Source: Allium sativum
Lineage: Eukaryota > Streptophyta > Magnoliopsida > Asparagales > Amaryllidaceae
DNA length: 64,000 bases
Assembly: GCA_030737875.1 (NCBI GenBank)
Contig: CM060915.1
Location: 903,642,177 to 903,706,176, forward strand
Direction: 5' to 3'
The position numbers and the translations under genes were made by a program. This document shows, piece after piece, positions 35,620 to 48,500 of this stretch (the first letter of the stretch is position 1; each line of letters starts with the position of its first letter). The notes beneath the pieces were generated by a model. The model ran no database searches, was not told where the DNA came from, and saw nothing but the letters and a program-made list of their open reading frames with translations.

Positions 35620-38600
35620 TGTACCGACCCAAAATTCCATGTCTCTTTGAATCGACTAATTACACCCAAATCCGACCCAAAGTGTATGGAAAATGGATTA
35701 CTAAAAGAAAGAAGTTAGAAGGTGAGAAAGGAAGAAATATTAGAATAGAAGAAAGAAGAAGAACCAACTTAAATCAGAATCTCACATGGCAGCGGAACAA
35801 AATATAATATGGAAATAAATCTTTATAAGTAACTTCCATAAATATTTACATTCATCAAAATACATCGGACAACCTGGACGGTTATAATAACATGTCCTCA
35901 TATACAAAACATAATGGAATAAATAGTAATACATCTGGATTTCACCTCTCTATTCTGTCTTGTTAAAATCGTAGCATCCTTAACCCTACCTATGACTCGG
36001 GCTGACCCGAGACATTACAAACACCATGGATCAGTCTGGTGAACCAGCGTGAGAAAACCCACTATGTTTATATAACATCCATATTGCTTAACTATGAAAA
36101 ACCTTTTGAAAGAATGGGTAATAATAAGACCAGCCCACATACAAACACAGATGGTTTTTACTTTACTATAACCTAAACATTTTTGAAATCAATACTATTC
36201 TGATATTATTATAAAATCAAGTAAATAACCAAGTAGTAGAACGCTTGCATCTCATGCTCAACATATATAGTCTATAATATATAAAAACAGGCGACGCTTA
36301 TTGGAATATGGATTCCAACTATGACGAGGTATGGGACCACCTTTTGATCAGTGTACTCTAGAAGGGATATACTGAGGTTCAACAAGAACATCTTGCAACC
36401 CGGCCACACATGACTTCCCACTCATTTAGCTTTAGTGTAGCGAATGTATTATCACCCGATAGCTTTAAGGGCCCACTCTCCATTCACGGAGATACAAAAT
36501 CGAAAGAAGAACAAATAAGGATTTTCTCTAGATTGGTGATAACACACCCTACTTGGGAATGATCCACCTAGCCATGCTGCCTGCCCGATTTTTGTCATTT
36601 CCCAGTTGTTGAGGCCTGAGGCTACGTTATTTTCTATAGCAGCTCATCACCATTTACTTTGAATGCCACATCGTCAAACCCGCCAAATCACAAATTGATT
36701 TCTCCAAAAATAATACGGGTTTAAAGATAAAAGGAACAGATTCCTCCTACACCAAACGTAAATACATTTGAGGTAATCAACCCGTAATCTATTAGGTATA
36801 CTCTATCAGACATTTGTCCATACAAGTCATCCTTGAACGGGATGAACCGAATGCACCCTCCTACCGCATCCAGAGGATCAGTAGTGAGAAGTCCTTGCAA
36901 ATCCATAAATTTTAACCACGACCGAATCACAGTTTAAAAACCTCTAGTAGCTAGCCAGAGAAATTCAACTAGCGATCCTTCCTCTTATGAAGATCTACGG
37001 TCTTCAATTGCTTCATCTTGATCTGCATCTTCCACGATCGTAGTTGTTGGTCGGAATTGTTTTCGAATATAAATTCGATCCCGGTCTTTCCACACCAAAA
37101 ATCGTATTGGCCAGATTTGATAGTCGGTTATTTAACTATCAAATAAACAATCGTTCATCCATAAAAGAAAAACGTATTCACTAATTCAATACTCAACATC
37201 ATTTGGCCTCTTTAATTTACCATTTGGTTAATTGAAACTTTTAATCTTCCAATATTTTGAAAAATAGTTCTTACTTCTCATTATAACATAAGAATATTCT
37301 TAAAACCATTTTTATTCAATTTAAAGCAGGTCTTTAAAACCATTGAACTCATTAACGTATTTTATTAAACTAGTCCTTGCTATCGAACTTTAACCATTTC
37401 TTAGTCAACAATGAAGTCAATCAAGCTGGGGTATAATTACCTCTCAGACCTTAACTGAACAACATTATTAACTTTGAAATAGAAAAAGTTCACACTTCGA
37501 ATACCAATAATATTCACTCTTGTAACTCTCAGCTTCAACTTAAGAACCCCCTTCTTTTACGGAAATCATCAATTTTAACAATGACGTTATAATTTACACT
37601 TCCAAAATATTTAACTTTAAAATATACCTTTATTCATCAACCTAAGTAAACAAATTTCCATATCTTAAGACTTCTTTAAAACATTTCAATTCTTTGAAAA
37701 CTTCAAAATTGTATTTCGACATTTTAATGTCTTAAATACTTCCATTATACTTACCCATTACCCATTACTCAATAATATTTCAAATTGACTTTAGTTAGAA
37801 TTAAACTATTTAGATGTAAATAAACTTTGGTATTTATTTGTAAATCAAAAATCATATTTCAAAACCATATACGAGTAACTTTGGAAACGTTCAGAATTGA
37901 TTTAATATTGATCCCGAAAATCTTTAATTTGTCAACAGTACTAAAAAGGAAAATGTCTACTAAAGTGCTAAACCATGAAATATCAGACAATTCCACATTC
38001 AAGCATCCAATTGTACGCTTATATTATTATAAACATAACCAACAAGATAAGCTACCTCAGTTTGAATCTAATCGTTACATTAATGATTTATTTAAATTAA
38101 ATTAAACAAACATTAATTCAATCATTGAATATTTAAAAATATTCAACATCCATGCAAACAATTATCAAACCATCAATCATTAGCAAACATTGCACAAAAA
38201 TAAAACCCGGCATATAAAAATATAAGCGGGATAACCTGATTGAGTTGAACTCACCTTGGGTTTTCATTTGTCGTCAAATGGTTCATTTTAATTAAATTAA
38301 ATTGGCATTTAATTTAATTAAATGTTCCAGTTGCTACCAAATCTGACCAAACCAGCTCCTTCGTGTTGCGCTTATTGCTACGGTCCCATAGTCTCATCGT
38401 TTGACCCGATTTTATGCACATACGAGTATATTATACAAATGGTACGCACACGGTTTAATTGATGTTATTTTATTTCTTAATTATATAATCAACTAAACGT
38501 AATTATTTTGTGTAAGTTAACCAAACCGAGTAAATTTCCTTATTTATAAAGCTAATACACTAAACGGGTTTAACTAGTCTAAACTAATTTCTCTTTATAT

Positions 38601-40105
38601 ACTATAATAATGGCCATGTTAGTATAAAATTGGGCACATCAATTTTTATTAGACACTGTATGATCTAAATTCGGTTATGTTAGTAGTGGAGTTAGGTGAT
38701 TAAATATAGGTTTTTGGGCATGTTTAATGATAGTTAGGCATTTTAATTTAGTGTTTGCCACACAATAATCTAACCCAGTCTAGCTTCCATCCCACACCTT
38801 TGACCTCCCCAATATATTTTTTTCCTCTCCTTGTTGTTTCGAACTGCATGCCGCAATGTATTTCCACCTTCATATTTCTTGCCAACTTCCTTTTCATCCA
38901 TTCACGTGTTGTTCTGCATGTATTTAGTTTCAATTCGCCTCCTTTTGTTTTTGTTTTTTGCCTTTTCTATACATACATGTTTGTTATAGGTCCAAGTCCA
39001 ATTATCTGCACAATAACCCACTACTTGTTCTTCCCCTCCTCCTACATACGAAATGGATAAAACAACTTTAGACTTACTCCTCCATTTTGCTTCCTACATT
39101 TACATTTTTTTCTATATATGAAATAGCCCGGCCCCAAGCCCATTCCAAAACTGGTCCCCTCCTCCCCTTATTTTCTTCTTCTTTTCGCAAGAATCTCCTA
39201 AAGCTTCAAACTTCATTTCCGCAGCTCCCCATGTGTGCCAACTTCACATCGCACACACATCCCCTTCGACAGTGCCTGCTCCCATAGTCACCAGAGAACC
39301 ATGCCCCAGCGTTAGCTCACCACGTTGCGTCAACCACTTCGTCTCACCCTGCTCGATCCAACATCGACCTATCCCAACCCCATGTAGTATATATATTCAC
39401 CCGCCTTCATGCTGTTCAAACTGCTGCTCTCATTTGCCATAAAAACCACCACTTCTCGTGCCTCTCTGACCTTGCGTGCAATGCATGCCTCTCAATATCC
39501 TTTCATCACTCTTTTTAAAATAACTGAGGCTTGCAGGTTAAGAATGTTTAAGTTAGAAACGTTGGAGAGGTTCGGAATTATATATATATATATATATTGA
39601 AGGGGTTATTTGGTTTAAGAATCAATGGCTTGTGTGTATTCTGAAGGAGTAGTTTTGCTCCTCAAAAGCTTTACTGAAAAAACAAATAGAACGAGAAATT
39701 TGAACAGATCTATATAGATGAAGAAATAAAGGATAGGAACCATGTCGCTTTCATTTGGTCATGTCGTTTTTAAATGTCTGCATGTGCCTCTTTAAAATTT
39801 GACAAAAACTTGGTACTGTTTTTGTACAACAGTCGGGAAAAGTTAGGTATAGGGTACATATATTTAAATATGCAGAATTAGGCATGTATGAAGGTCTGGG
39901 TAGGCTATATATTACATATGCCTAGCTGTACGTATTAATGTCGAAAGAGGTTGGCTGGGCTGTGATATTTGTCGGTCGTGAAGTGAAGACTTGGAGATGA
40001 CAGCATTCAGGGTGGAATAGGCATGTTTCTGGTATTACTTAGCCTGTGCATGCTATCATAAAAGGGAACACGTTTTATATAGGGAAGAAAAAGAATGAAT
40101 TGCCC

Positions 40106-40150
<45 letters not shown>

Positions 40151-41156
40151 AAAGGCTGCATGCATATTGCAAATGAAAAGAAAAGTTAGGGTGTAGCTTG
40201 TGCTCATTGTTCTAGACCCAGGTGTATACTCTGGAGGGAAGAAATGAGGTAGGCAGAATTTAGGGTTGGTTAGTTTCGGGTAGATTTTAATTTTACAAGG
40301 TTACCGATATTTAACGCTCACTGTTAAATTCACATGGATATACACCATCTCCAAATACAACGAAAATGGACGTACACTACATTTTGACGCTACGAACCCA
40401 ACGAAACTCATTTCATTGAAATCCGACTCCATTTACACAATAACGTTATTTTAATATATTGGTTCCCTTTTAAAATTTGACTACCGACAAAACAACTCTG
40501 TTGGACTCCAAACCAGAAATCTAGCCATAATTAACTATATGTATTTCAATAAGACTTGTTTCATCGAAAACGGAGGTTGTTTGAAAAACAACTAATTTAA
40601 AAGCTTATATAATGTCAATAAAATATATATTAAATCCAAAATAATTCAATTTAATTATTTCATATATATCTCTAAATGAAGTCTTATACATCTTCAAAAT
40701 AAAACGATTTATATTTTAAACTCAATATTTAAAATTGCAGATTAAACGATATTTACATATATAAAAATTCCTTTATATTTATTAATTAAATGCTATAATT
40801 TATAAATGATTTCCATAGCGACTATTTGAAAAATTGAATTGGACATCACTTACAATCTATAATACGAAATCTCATTTTTTTCTCTTGCATTAGAAAATTA
40901 TTATCAAATGGATTCAAACATTTCTTGTTTCACAGAATTCCGACTTATATCGGATCCTGTATATTCAATTGAAGTTCAAATCGTAAATTACGAACTACCA
41001 CGCCGTTTCGAGCTCGTTTTAATTAAATTATAAATATATATACAAAATCCATTTTTGATAAATAATTTCGATATAAAATCCATTAATATCACTAAATCAA
41101 TAATTAAAACAAAATTAAATATTCGTAATTAACGTTCAAAAACCTGGGACGTTACA
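35620..41156 (-). mobile_element. E3 5' LTR (complete, 5537 bp)
   Basis: On the minus strand it runs from TGTAACGTCCCAGG at 41156 to GGGTCGGTACA at 35620. It aligns along its length with the split copy 18002-18426 plus 29373-34566 (for example AATATGGATTCCAACTATGA at 36304 and 29641). It is non-coding; frames such as 37827-38105 have similar but shorter counterparts (31209-31406) without a known domain. Confidence 0.9.
40110..40147. repeat. (AT)n microsatellite in E3 5' LTR
   Basis: An AT run of about 19 units. The other LTR has only CATATATTTCTC at the matching place near 33545. Confidence 0.9.
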
Positions 41157-41161
41157 ATGGT
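41157..41161. repeat. E3 target-site duplication, right
   Basis: ATGGT, pairing with ATGGC at 17997-18001. Confidence 0.7.
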
Positions 41162-44100
41162 GGTGTGTGGATGGACTTAGGAGCAGAGAGAAGGGGTAAG
41201 GTACGGGTTCGGTTATAGGATGCGAGCGGGGAAGAAGATAGGTTTGAGTGTGATTATATTTGGTTAATCAAGGTGATTAGGCTTATTTTGGTTATTAGTA
41301 AAATACTTATTTATTTTAAATCGTGTATTAAATTGTAACGTGCTTACCTTTTTCTTATGAGGTCAGATTCGCACGAAACAAGTTGCGTTGGGTTCAAATT
41401 CACAAATCATACGCGGATGAGTTGGATTGGAGTACTTTGGAGCTGTTTGGATTTTTATATAATTTCAAACGCTCGTTTGGAATTATTTAAATCATCGTGA
41501 AATCGATGAATTGGAATGGATGGTGAGTTAACTCTCACACTTTCCAGATTACTATATTTTCGTATCATATAATAAATAGATATTATTGAATCGATATTTA
41601 TTTGTGTGATATGCTTGATTGTTTGTTGATTGATTGGTTGATTTACTCCTTTGTTGGTGAATGTTCATAAATATTCCTATCTATGTACGGATGACCTTTT
41701 ACATTACCTGCTTTTAAATAGTAGATTCATCTTAAATGAATTATGTTATATTATCTGTTTTATATGCACATAAATAACCATTTTTTGTAAAGGACTATAA
41801 AAGTGAAAGCGGAGTGTACATAGCGAATTAGGTCGCGATGAAACACTCCGAAATCTGCACATCTATGTGAGGTTATCAAGTGATTGATAAATTCCTGTGA
41901 TTATTTATATTTTTCCCATTCATCCATTTGTCTATATCTATATTTTCTCGAATTTGTTTGCTGTGTTCGTTTATAGTCCAAATTTTCTTATGTGTGTTCC
42001 CAAATTGATTATTTTGTTGATGATTGAAGTATATCAAAAATTCTGCTAAACATAAGCTTGTTTTTGATAAAATCGATATTTGAATGAAATTATCATTCTA
42101 ACTAATGACATTTATAAATTTATTATTCAAGTTAACAATAATGTGATTCAATTATCTATTTTAACAAATGATAATTGATTCTAATTTTGTATATAAGTAA
42201 CAAACTAAGAATCCAATTTTCATTCTATTAAATGAAAATTAGAATTGAATTGATTAATGTAGTCATTGAAACATTATTTTAATTAATTACTTTAATTAAT
42301 GATTAATTGAAACTTATTAATCGTTTAAATAGATAATGCTTTAGTTCCAATAACTTGTTTCTAACAAATGAGATTTGAATTGATCAGTTAGTTTTTATTT
42401 ACTTCTAAAACAAAATTGAACTGAAATCGAATTGGTTTAATAAAATGAACAAAATCACTTTACTTGATCAATTATAAATGGTTTTGGAATAATTAATCGA
42501 TTTATTATAAGATTTTGAACTTAGTTAATAAAATATTTGCAAATAATCAATTTATTGATTATTTATTGCGAAAGACCATATGTGATTAATTATTCTACGG
42601 AATAGTCAATGTTAGTTTAAAAGTTATAAACAAAATTTATATTTGTTTATTTTCCTTTGAGAGAATTAAAGATGAAAGTTATAAAAGGAAAGATATAAGT
42701 TGTCTTTCTTGATGTTTAATATTTACTTTAATTTGGTTAAAGTAATTAAATTTTATAAAATATCTTTTGGATAAATAATACCGTTTAGTTGTTACAAACG
42801 ATAGTTTTACCAAAAATGAATGTCAATTTTAAATAAAAATAGTTGAAATTTAATCTAAGCTTAAGATGTGTTGGGATTTATCGAAATTGATGTTTCTAAA
42901 TTAATATTGGTTTCAAATTTTCTTTGAATATGCTTAGAATCATAATACCTCTTTAAAAGTAATATTTTAAATAATTGCATTAATATTGTTTCGTTTAAAT
43001 ATTTTAAATGTGAAAACTAAGCATAAATTCGAGTTTTGAAGTTTAAATGTTTTCGATATGAATATTAAAAGAAATTTCCTTAAAAAATATCACTTATATG
43101 GGAAATATTTAGTTATACTCTTATCAGTATAAGTCGAAGTATAGAAACTTTCCCGATCTCGAAGTTTGGAAACATTGTCCGGACGATGCCTAGAGGTAAC
43201 ACTGACTCAATTTGTCCGACTTTACTTTTAACCAAGTATTAATATAAGTTTGTGATCAATAAGTAATGGTAAGAGAATGTGATTTTGTTTACATATATGG
43301 TCATTTTGAATGTACCTAATAATTGATTTAACAAGTATTGGTTCAGCTTTCTTGAGTTGTATTATCAAATCAAAATGATTTGTTTCTCTTTGAGCACTGT
43401 TACCCTTTGTTGAAATAGCTAAACCAAAAGAGCAAGTGGAAGTCAAGCTATGTGGGGTTGTTCCCATTAGGGTATTATCACATCTACTCTAGATTGGATT
43501 CGTTTATGTTTGCGCGCTGATGTGAAATACTCAGATTTCCAGATTTTATACGGGGTCTGTTTTGAATGTTTCTAAGATCCATCTTGTTTTCAGTATATTC
43601 TAGAGGAATACTTTCGGTGAGGGAAGCACACTCTCCAAGTCATTATGTTTTTGGAAAACTTCTCATTTGATCCGTTTGAATTTATAATTAAAAGTTATCC
43701 AATTTTCACTTTGCATCCTGAAGATATAAACCCTTCGCAATGATTATTTAGTTTAATCCATGTTGAGATTAGATGTTGTTAAGATTGACTTAGTCCGTGG
43801 TTATGGGTGCGGCCCCATTTTGTTTGGTAAATTTTACTTTTACCTTGTTGGATCCAAATTCTTGGATCAATATCTATGTTTCCCTTGAGAAGTATTGTAC
43901 GCTCTTCTCCATGGGTTTTTTGGTTATTTCCCATTGATTGGCATTCATATTTTTTTTTATATGACATTGATTGTTTTTTTATTCTAACATTTCTGTTTTG
44001 GGTCGTTGCCAATATATGTTATTCTTGTGAGGTAAAAACCCGTTCCGCGATTAGCAATGTGGCCTCTCAGAACTGTAGTAAGTTTTATTTTACATGAGTT

Positions 44101-44541
44101 TTCTTGTGTTAGTATTCCAGGCTGATCCGTGTATTGTTTTGTTATAATTCTTGGGTCAGATCGAGCTTGTTTTCATATTGTCTTCTGTTGGATGTGGAGC
44201 TTATGGAGTAGAGTTAGAAGTTTTCTTGTCATAGTATTTTATTTCCGCTGTATTTTATTTTACCTATCAACATTGTAAGATCAGAATTTTGTAACTGTCC
44301 AGTTGATAGGATTTGTTTTGACTCTGATATACTTTGTATCTTGGAGTGGCAGTTCATATGGCAGTATTATTATTATTATATGTTGTTGTTTCTGGTGTGA
44401 GATTCTATATTCTTCTATTCCTTTTTTTAGTTTTCTATTTACCCTAACAACCTATGTTTTCAACGATTAAATGTTTGGCACTAAAGTACAGTGGTCGTAA
44501 TTAATGTCCACTTTTAATAGTCGAAAAGGCGGGTCGCTACA

Positions 44542-44805
44542 TATAGGCCTAAAATTTCCGTTTGGATTCAGATTTGGATTGCTTTCTAGTGAGTGGGAAA
44601 TTATATACATCGTTTATAATAACTTAATTAATTTGTTTGTGTAAATCTGAATTATATGCCTAAAAGGTTTTTGTTAGACCAAAAAATGGCACTAACACCC
44701 AATTGACTTGGTTTTGTAGAGAATAATGAAGAATTATAATCTAAAAACAAGAAAAAGGCAATGAACACACAAGATTTATAAAGGTTTGGCGTTAATGAGC
44801 CAACG
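44542..44805. mobile_element. E7 fragment between E5 and E6
   Basis: A 264-bp remnant of the oldest layer. Its end reads ACACAAGATTTATAAAGG...GAGCCAACG and continues across E6 as TCTACTTTATAG at 55179. The phrase resembles the 'acacaagattta...cctacgtc' stretch common in plant LTR leaders; this is recalled from family knowledge and not tested. No coding content. Confidence 0.5.
44801..44805. repeat. E6 target-site duplication, left (imperfect)
   Basis: CAACG, against ACACG at 55174-55178. Only three of five bases agree, so the duplication has decayed or the end call is slightly off. Confidence 0.4.
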
Positions 44806-45120
44806 TGTAACACCCCAAAAATTTAACACACTATAGCCATGCTTAAAGATAATAAATTGGGAATAACTTAATTAAATATTTAGAATTAAGTTAAACCGGC
44901 ATTATTGTTGCCTTCGTCTTAGAATTCTAGTTCAGGTAGACCCCAAGTCTGTGTAAAAATGGATAAGAATTGAAGAAGTTATAAGCATAAGAAGTCTGTA
45001 TACGTATAAGGGTCATATATATAAATATAATATAAAATATATTCTAGAAAAGTCAAAACGAGGCTAGCGTGAACAAACGAGAAGCATACTCGTTGGAGGG
45101 ACGACCCACGTTGAACCTGG

Positions 45121-45144
45121 GTCGACCGAGGTAGGTGGGTCGAC
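45121..45144. promoter_or_regulatory. GTCGAC pair in E6 5' LTR
   Basis: GTCGAC at 45121 and 45139, plus the variant ACGACCC at 45111. They lie about 140 bp before the TATA box. Confidence 0.45.
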
Positions 45145-45279
45145 CCATCCCTGATCTATACGGATACTGAATGCGAACCTGGATAGTTTTATGGACTATT
45201 TTCGCTACTGACTCAGCTTGACTCGTACTATTTGGATTTAAAATCTAAGATCTAAAGGCTGAGGTTGGCTCTGTGCATC

Positions 45280-45287
45280 TATAAATA
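45280..45287 (+). promoter_or_regulatory. TATA box of E6 5' LTR
   Basis: TATAAATA, 474 bp into the LTR. Transcription should start about 30 bp downstream, in the CTTCTCCCATT region. The 3' LTR keeps the same box. Confidence 0.7.
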
Positions 45288-47417
45288 AGTGACTTCTCCC
45301 ATTATGATTTACACCATTTCTTCATACCTCCTCCCTCTGTAAATTTGTTCATAAAATACAAACATATAATGGGGAAATGCTGCTAAAGATTGGATCAAAC
45401 AGAGACAACATCAGGACTTGCATACATACAACTTAGATTGGACTTGGACTTTCCTACGGCATAGTGTCATATATAATTATTTTCACCAAGACTCACTGTG
45501 AGTTCCCGTCATCTATAGATATGATTTCTTAGACTTTGAACATGACAGTTAAATGAAACCAGTTAGGTACTACAGTGCTGGTAAACTAAATGTTATACTT
45601 GTTTTCACTGTTAATCACCTATACCGTTATGATCAGTTATACATATGCTTAAGATACTGACTAGTTAACGAGTTATACATATGCCTGTGATGTTGGAAAA
45701 TTAACAAGTTATATATATATCTATCTTCCTTTTCCCATTTTCTATGTTTTATGTTTATTTCCAGTCTTTTCTATATGCCTAAGTGATTTGGTTCTATTCT
45801 TCTTCCTTTGTTTCCCCTTTTTATTTTACACTAAGCCTAGGCCTTTTGGAAGCCTAGGCTATACCCGATTTGAATGTGCATTTAATTGGGGCAATAATGA
45901 ATGATATAAAAAGAGAAATTTAGCCATATTATTAATCCGGGATTGATTGACTATACTTTAGGAAAAAGGGTAAATATACACATGTTTAGAATTGCTGTAA
46001 ACTGATAAAAGGGATAATGTGTATATACTTGCTGAAATGAATAATACGCATATGAATTGGACATGTTAAATTTGGCTTAAAACTGACATTAAGTAAAAGA
46101 CATGTTAAGAATAGAGTAAGTACCAGATGTAGATTAGTAACTTGAAATAATGTGGGAATCATATACATCTAGGCAGGTATTTTGGAAAAAAGGTTGTACA
46201 CACATAATGACATGTAATATTACAACCACGCTTATTAGTAAACCTAAACCTGCTAGGTTAAACATGAGTATTAATAAGCTAAGAGGTCCTTTGTTCTTCT
46301 GTTGTATCGGGTTTTGGGGACACTTAATTCCTAGTTTGGGGGATACAGGCTTAGAGGGTTTAGTTCATGTCAGTCAGTTGTTTGGAACCCAGATCAGTCA
46401 ATATCCCTGTTAGTATCTTATCAGAGGGGGCCTCACACTAGGTAGGGGCCAAGGCATGCTCTACTGGACTGGATAGTAAGAGGTTCACATGGGAGGTAGG
46501 TACAAGCGCGTTCTGGTGGAGTCATGAGCGTGCATGAGTCTGACTAGGGAAGATAAAACGTTGTCACACCAGTAAATATGTCTATGTCATATAGTTGCTT
46601 GATTAGAGTGTGTTACACCCTATTGTCAGGGCTGGCATAGTGTATTTACGTAGTAAGGAGCCGATCGCTTGGGTAGTAATTAGGGTACACCAAATCCTGC
46701 TATTGTGTAATTAGGTTAACACCTCATATGGTTATGTAATTTGGGTACACCTAATCCTGCTATTGATCCTGCTGTTGTGTAATCATGTGGAACTTATTAT
46801 ACTAGTATTGGTGCAGACATATATGTCTAGACATTCCTGTTTTAGGTTGTAAATTTGAAGCATTACTCGATCATAAGTTTATTCCTGTTATTCTTGTCCA
46901 CCATGCTATTCTGTTTAGTTTAGTATACCTTCTATGACATTGTACCTTTCTCATCCAGTCTTATTTGCCTATCCTGACATTACTAATTTATGCATATTTG
47001 TAAATAACTGGAACCACCATAATTTATGTCTGACACTTTTTCAGGCAGCCTCTTTCTTCCTTTCCCCCAGATCCTCAGAGTGGAAGCACTAAACAGTGAC
47101 TAGGATTTCTCTTATAGCTTGGACTTGGATTTCTTGAGATGTACCGTTTTGATTTGCTCTCTACTTTAGTATGGCTTATGGCGAGGGATATGATTTTATG
47201 TACTCTGATATTTTGTTTTATGAATTGGTTTATAAGACATATTTGATGTAACTGGTTTTATGAGACTATGCTTTATTTTGAATAATGAAGTTTAAAGATT
47301 TTTCGGCTGCTATTTTATATTTGTCTTGTAAATTTTCTGTAGTGATTACCTACTGCGCTTCATAGAAGTTAATGCATTCTCTTATGAGTGACATTAACAG
47401 ATGTGGGGTGTCACATT

Positions 47418-47429
47418 CGGTATCAGAGC
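47418..47429 (+). promoter_or_regulatory. E6 primer-binding site
   Basis: CGGTATCAGAGC, two bases after the LTR. Only the first base differs from the initiator tRNA-Met PBS. Confidence 0.9.
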
Positions 47430-47583
47430 TGAAGGTTACGAGATCAGAGAAGAAGTTTTTAAAAATTGTTTTCAAAAGAAAAATATTTTCAAATAAAAAT
47501 ATGTTTTTTAAAAACATATCCCCTCAAGCCATAGTCAATATTCTCTCAATCTCTTGTTGAATCCTTTTTCTTTTCTATTCAGC

Positions 47584-48500
47584 ATGTCTGGGGCATGCAA
47601 TATTCCCGAGGGCATTATGTTACCGACATGGTTCTGTAGATATCTTGAGGCTACGACACCTACCAGAGGTCAAGGAGATTCTCCTCCCCCATCTGCAGCA
47701 GCTGTTCCTCCACCTCCACGAGTAGATAACTTCTCTAAGCTATGCAAAGACTTCTACGCTATTGGAGGAAAATCATTCTATGGTACCAAAAGCTTTGTTG
47801 AAGCACGGAATTTGCTACGAGAGACGGAGAACTTGTTTGGACTTTTGAGATCGACGATTGAAGGAAGATACAACTAGCTGCATGGTAACTTAAGGATGAG
47901 GCTTCCTACTAGTGCGAAGTAACATAGGCAGGGCAACCAGTAGCAACATGGGATGACTTTAGACAGAGGTTCGAGATGAAATTCTTATCTCAGGTAGAAG
48001 AGGGACTGCAAATGGAAAGGTTCTTGGCATTAAAACAAGGGGACATGCCGGTTAAGGAGTATGTGAATAAGTTTAATCAATTAGCGAGATTTGGACCAGA
48101 GTTGGGGAATACGCCCCCACAAGAAGGCGCTTAGATTTGCGAGAGGGTTAAATCAACCTCTCCAAAGGCTTGCTTTCTCTCACACACCAATGGGTGCAAA
48201 TTTTGAAATACTAGTTGACACGGTGCTTATGCACGAGGATAGCAAGGGAGAAAAGAAAGAAACTAAGACTAAGGAGATTAAAGGTGAAAAACAGAAATTG
48301 TGGCCCAAGAAAGGAAAGCAACAAAAGAAGGGTGGAAAGCCTGACAAGGCTCAGATTTAAAAAGATATCAAGTGTCATGGTTGCGGTGCTATGGGTCATT
48401 TTGTGAAGGATTGCCAAATGATGAAGAAAGCCTGCTTTGGTTGTGGGAAAATGGGACATTTCAGCAAACAATGCCCTAGCAAGCAAGGACAAGGGGTAGG
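47584..48500 (+). pseudogene. E6 gag with two zinc knuckles, broken
   Basis: Start ATG at 47584 (MSGACNIPEG). A proline-rich stretch (PPPSAAAVPPPPRVDNF) precedes the capsid region, DFYAIGGKSFYGT. Stops and frameshifts scramble the Retrotrans_gag middle (about 47877-48090), then RFARGLNQPLQRLAF and a long Lys-rich stretch follow. Two CCHC knuckles remain: CHGCGAMGHFVKDC (48373-48414, just after a stop) and CFGCGKMGHFSKQC (48432-48473). Gag would have formed the cytoplasmic particle and bound the element RNA through the knuckles. Confidence 0.9.

Larger units (their letters stand above)
18002..41156 (-). mobile_element. E3: LARD-like element with 5.5-kb LTRs and a 1.05-kb interior
   Basis: On the minus strand the order is 5' LTR (41156 to 35620), PBS, short interior (35619 to 34567), PPT, then 3' LTR (34566 to 18002, interrupted by E4). 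LTRs start TGTAACGTCC or TGTAACATCC and end GGGTCGGTACA, with a decayed copy GGGTCGCTACG at 18002. The intact copy is 5537 bp. The split copy is about 5619 bp after removing E4 and one duplication; the difference lies largely in AT microsatellites. The interior is about one fifth of one LTR and has no coding capacity, so the element must have used proteins from other elements. The inferred target duplication is ATGGC/ATGGT. Confidence 0.85.
12709..44541 (+). mobile_element. E5: giant non-autonomous LTR element hosting E2 and E3
   Basis: This outer element lies on the plus strand. Only the last ~0.99 kb of its 5' LTR is in the window (12709-13702). Then come PBS (13705), a 3.06-kb interior without coding sequence, a PPT and a 3' LTR from 16761 to 44541 interrupted by E3. 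Without E3 and one 5-bp duplication the 3' LTR is about 4.62 kb. The 5' LTR piece matches 43556-44541 closely (TATTCTAGAGG, ACTTTCGGT, CTTGTTGGATCCA, GAAAACTTCTCATTT). LTRs start TATAACAACC (mutated TGTAACAACC) and end TCGCTACA. Long LTRs and a pol-free interior fit the LARD class (large retrotransposon derivatives). Its own duplication would start TATAG at 44542. Confidence 0.8.
16761..44541 (+). mobile_element. E5 3' LTR, split by E3
   Basis: The two halves are 16761-18001 and 41162-44541. ATGGC (17997-18001) and ATGGT (41157-41161) flank the E3 insertion, and joining them gives continuous sequence. The right half contains the region matching the visible 5' LTR and ends GGGTCGCTACA at 44541. 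It has no coding content. The right half also contains TGGTGAGTTAACTC near 41521. Confidence 0.8.
44806..47415 (+). mobile_element. E6 5' LTR
   Basis: U3 with GAAGAAGTTATAAGC (also in E2 as GAAGAAGTTATGGC), two GTCGAC sites, TATA at 45280, then the GGAGCCGATCG block (46656-46690), the polypyrimidine-CAG block ending at 47070 and the end block TTAATGCATTCTC...TGTCACA. A palindromic GCCTAGGC-containing stretch, CTAAGCCTAGGCC...GGAAGCCTAGGC, lies at 45833-45859. Confidence 0.9.
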
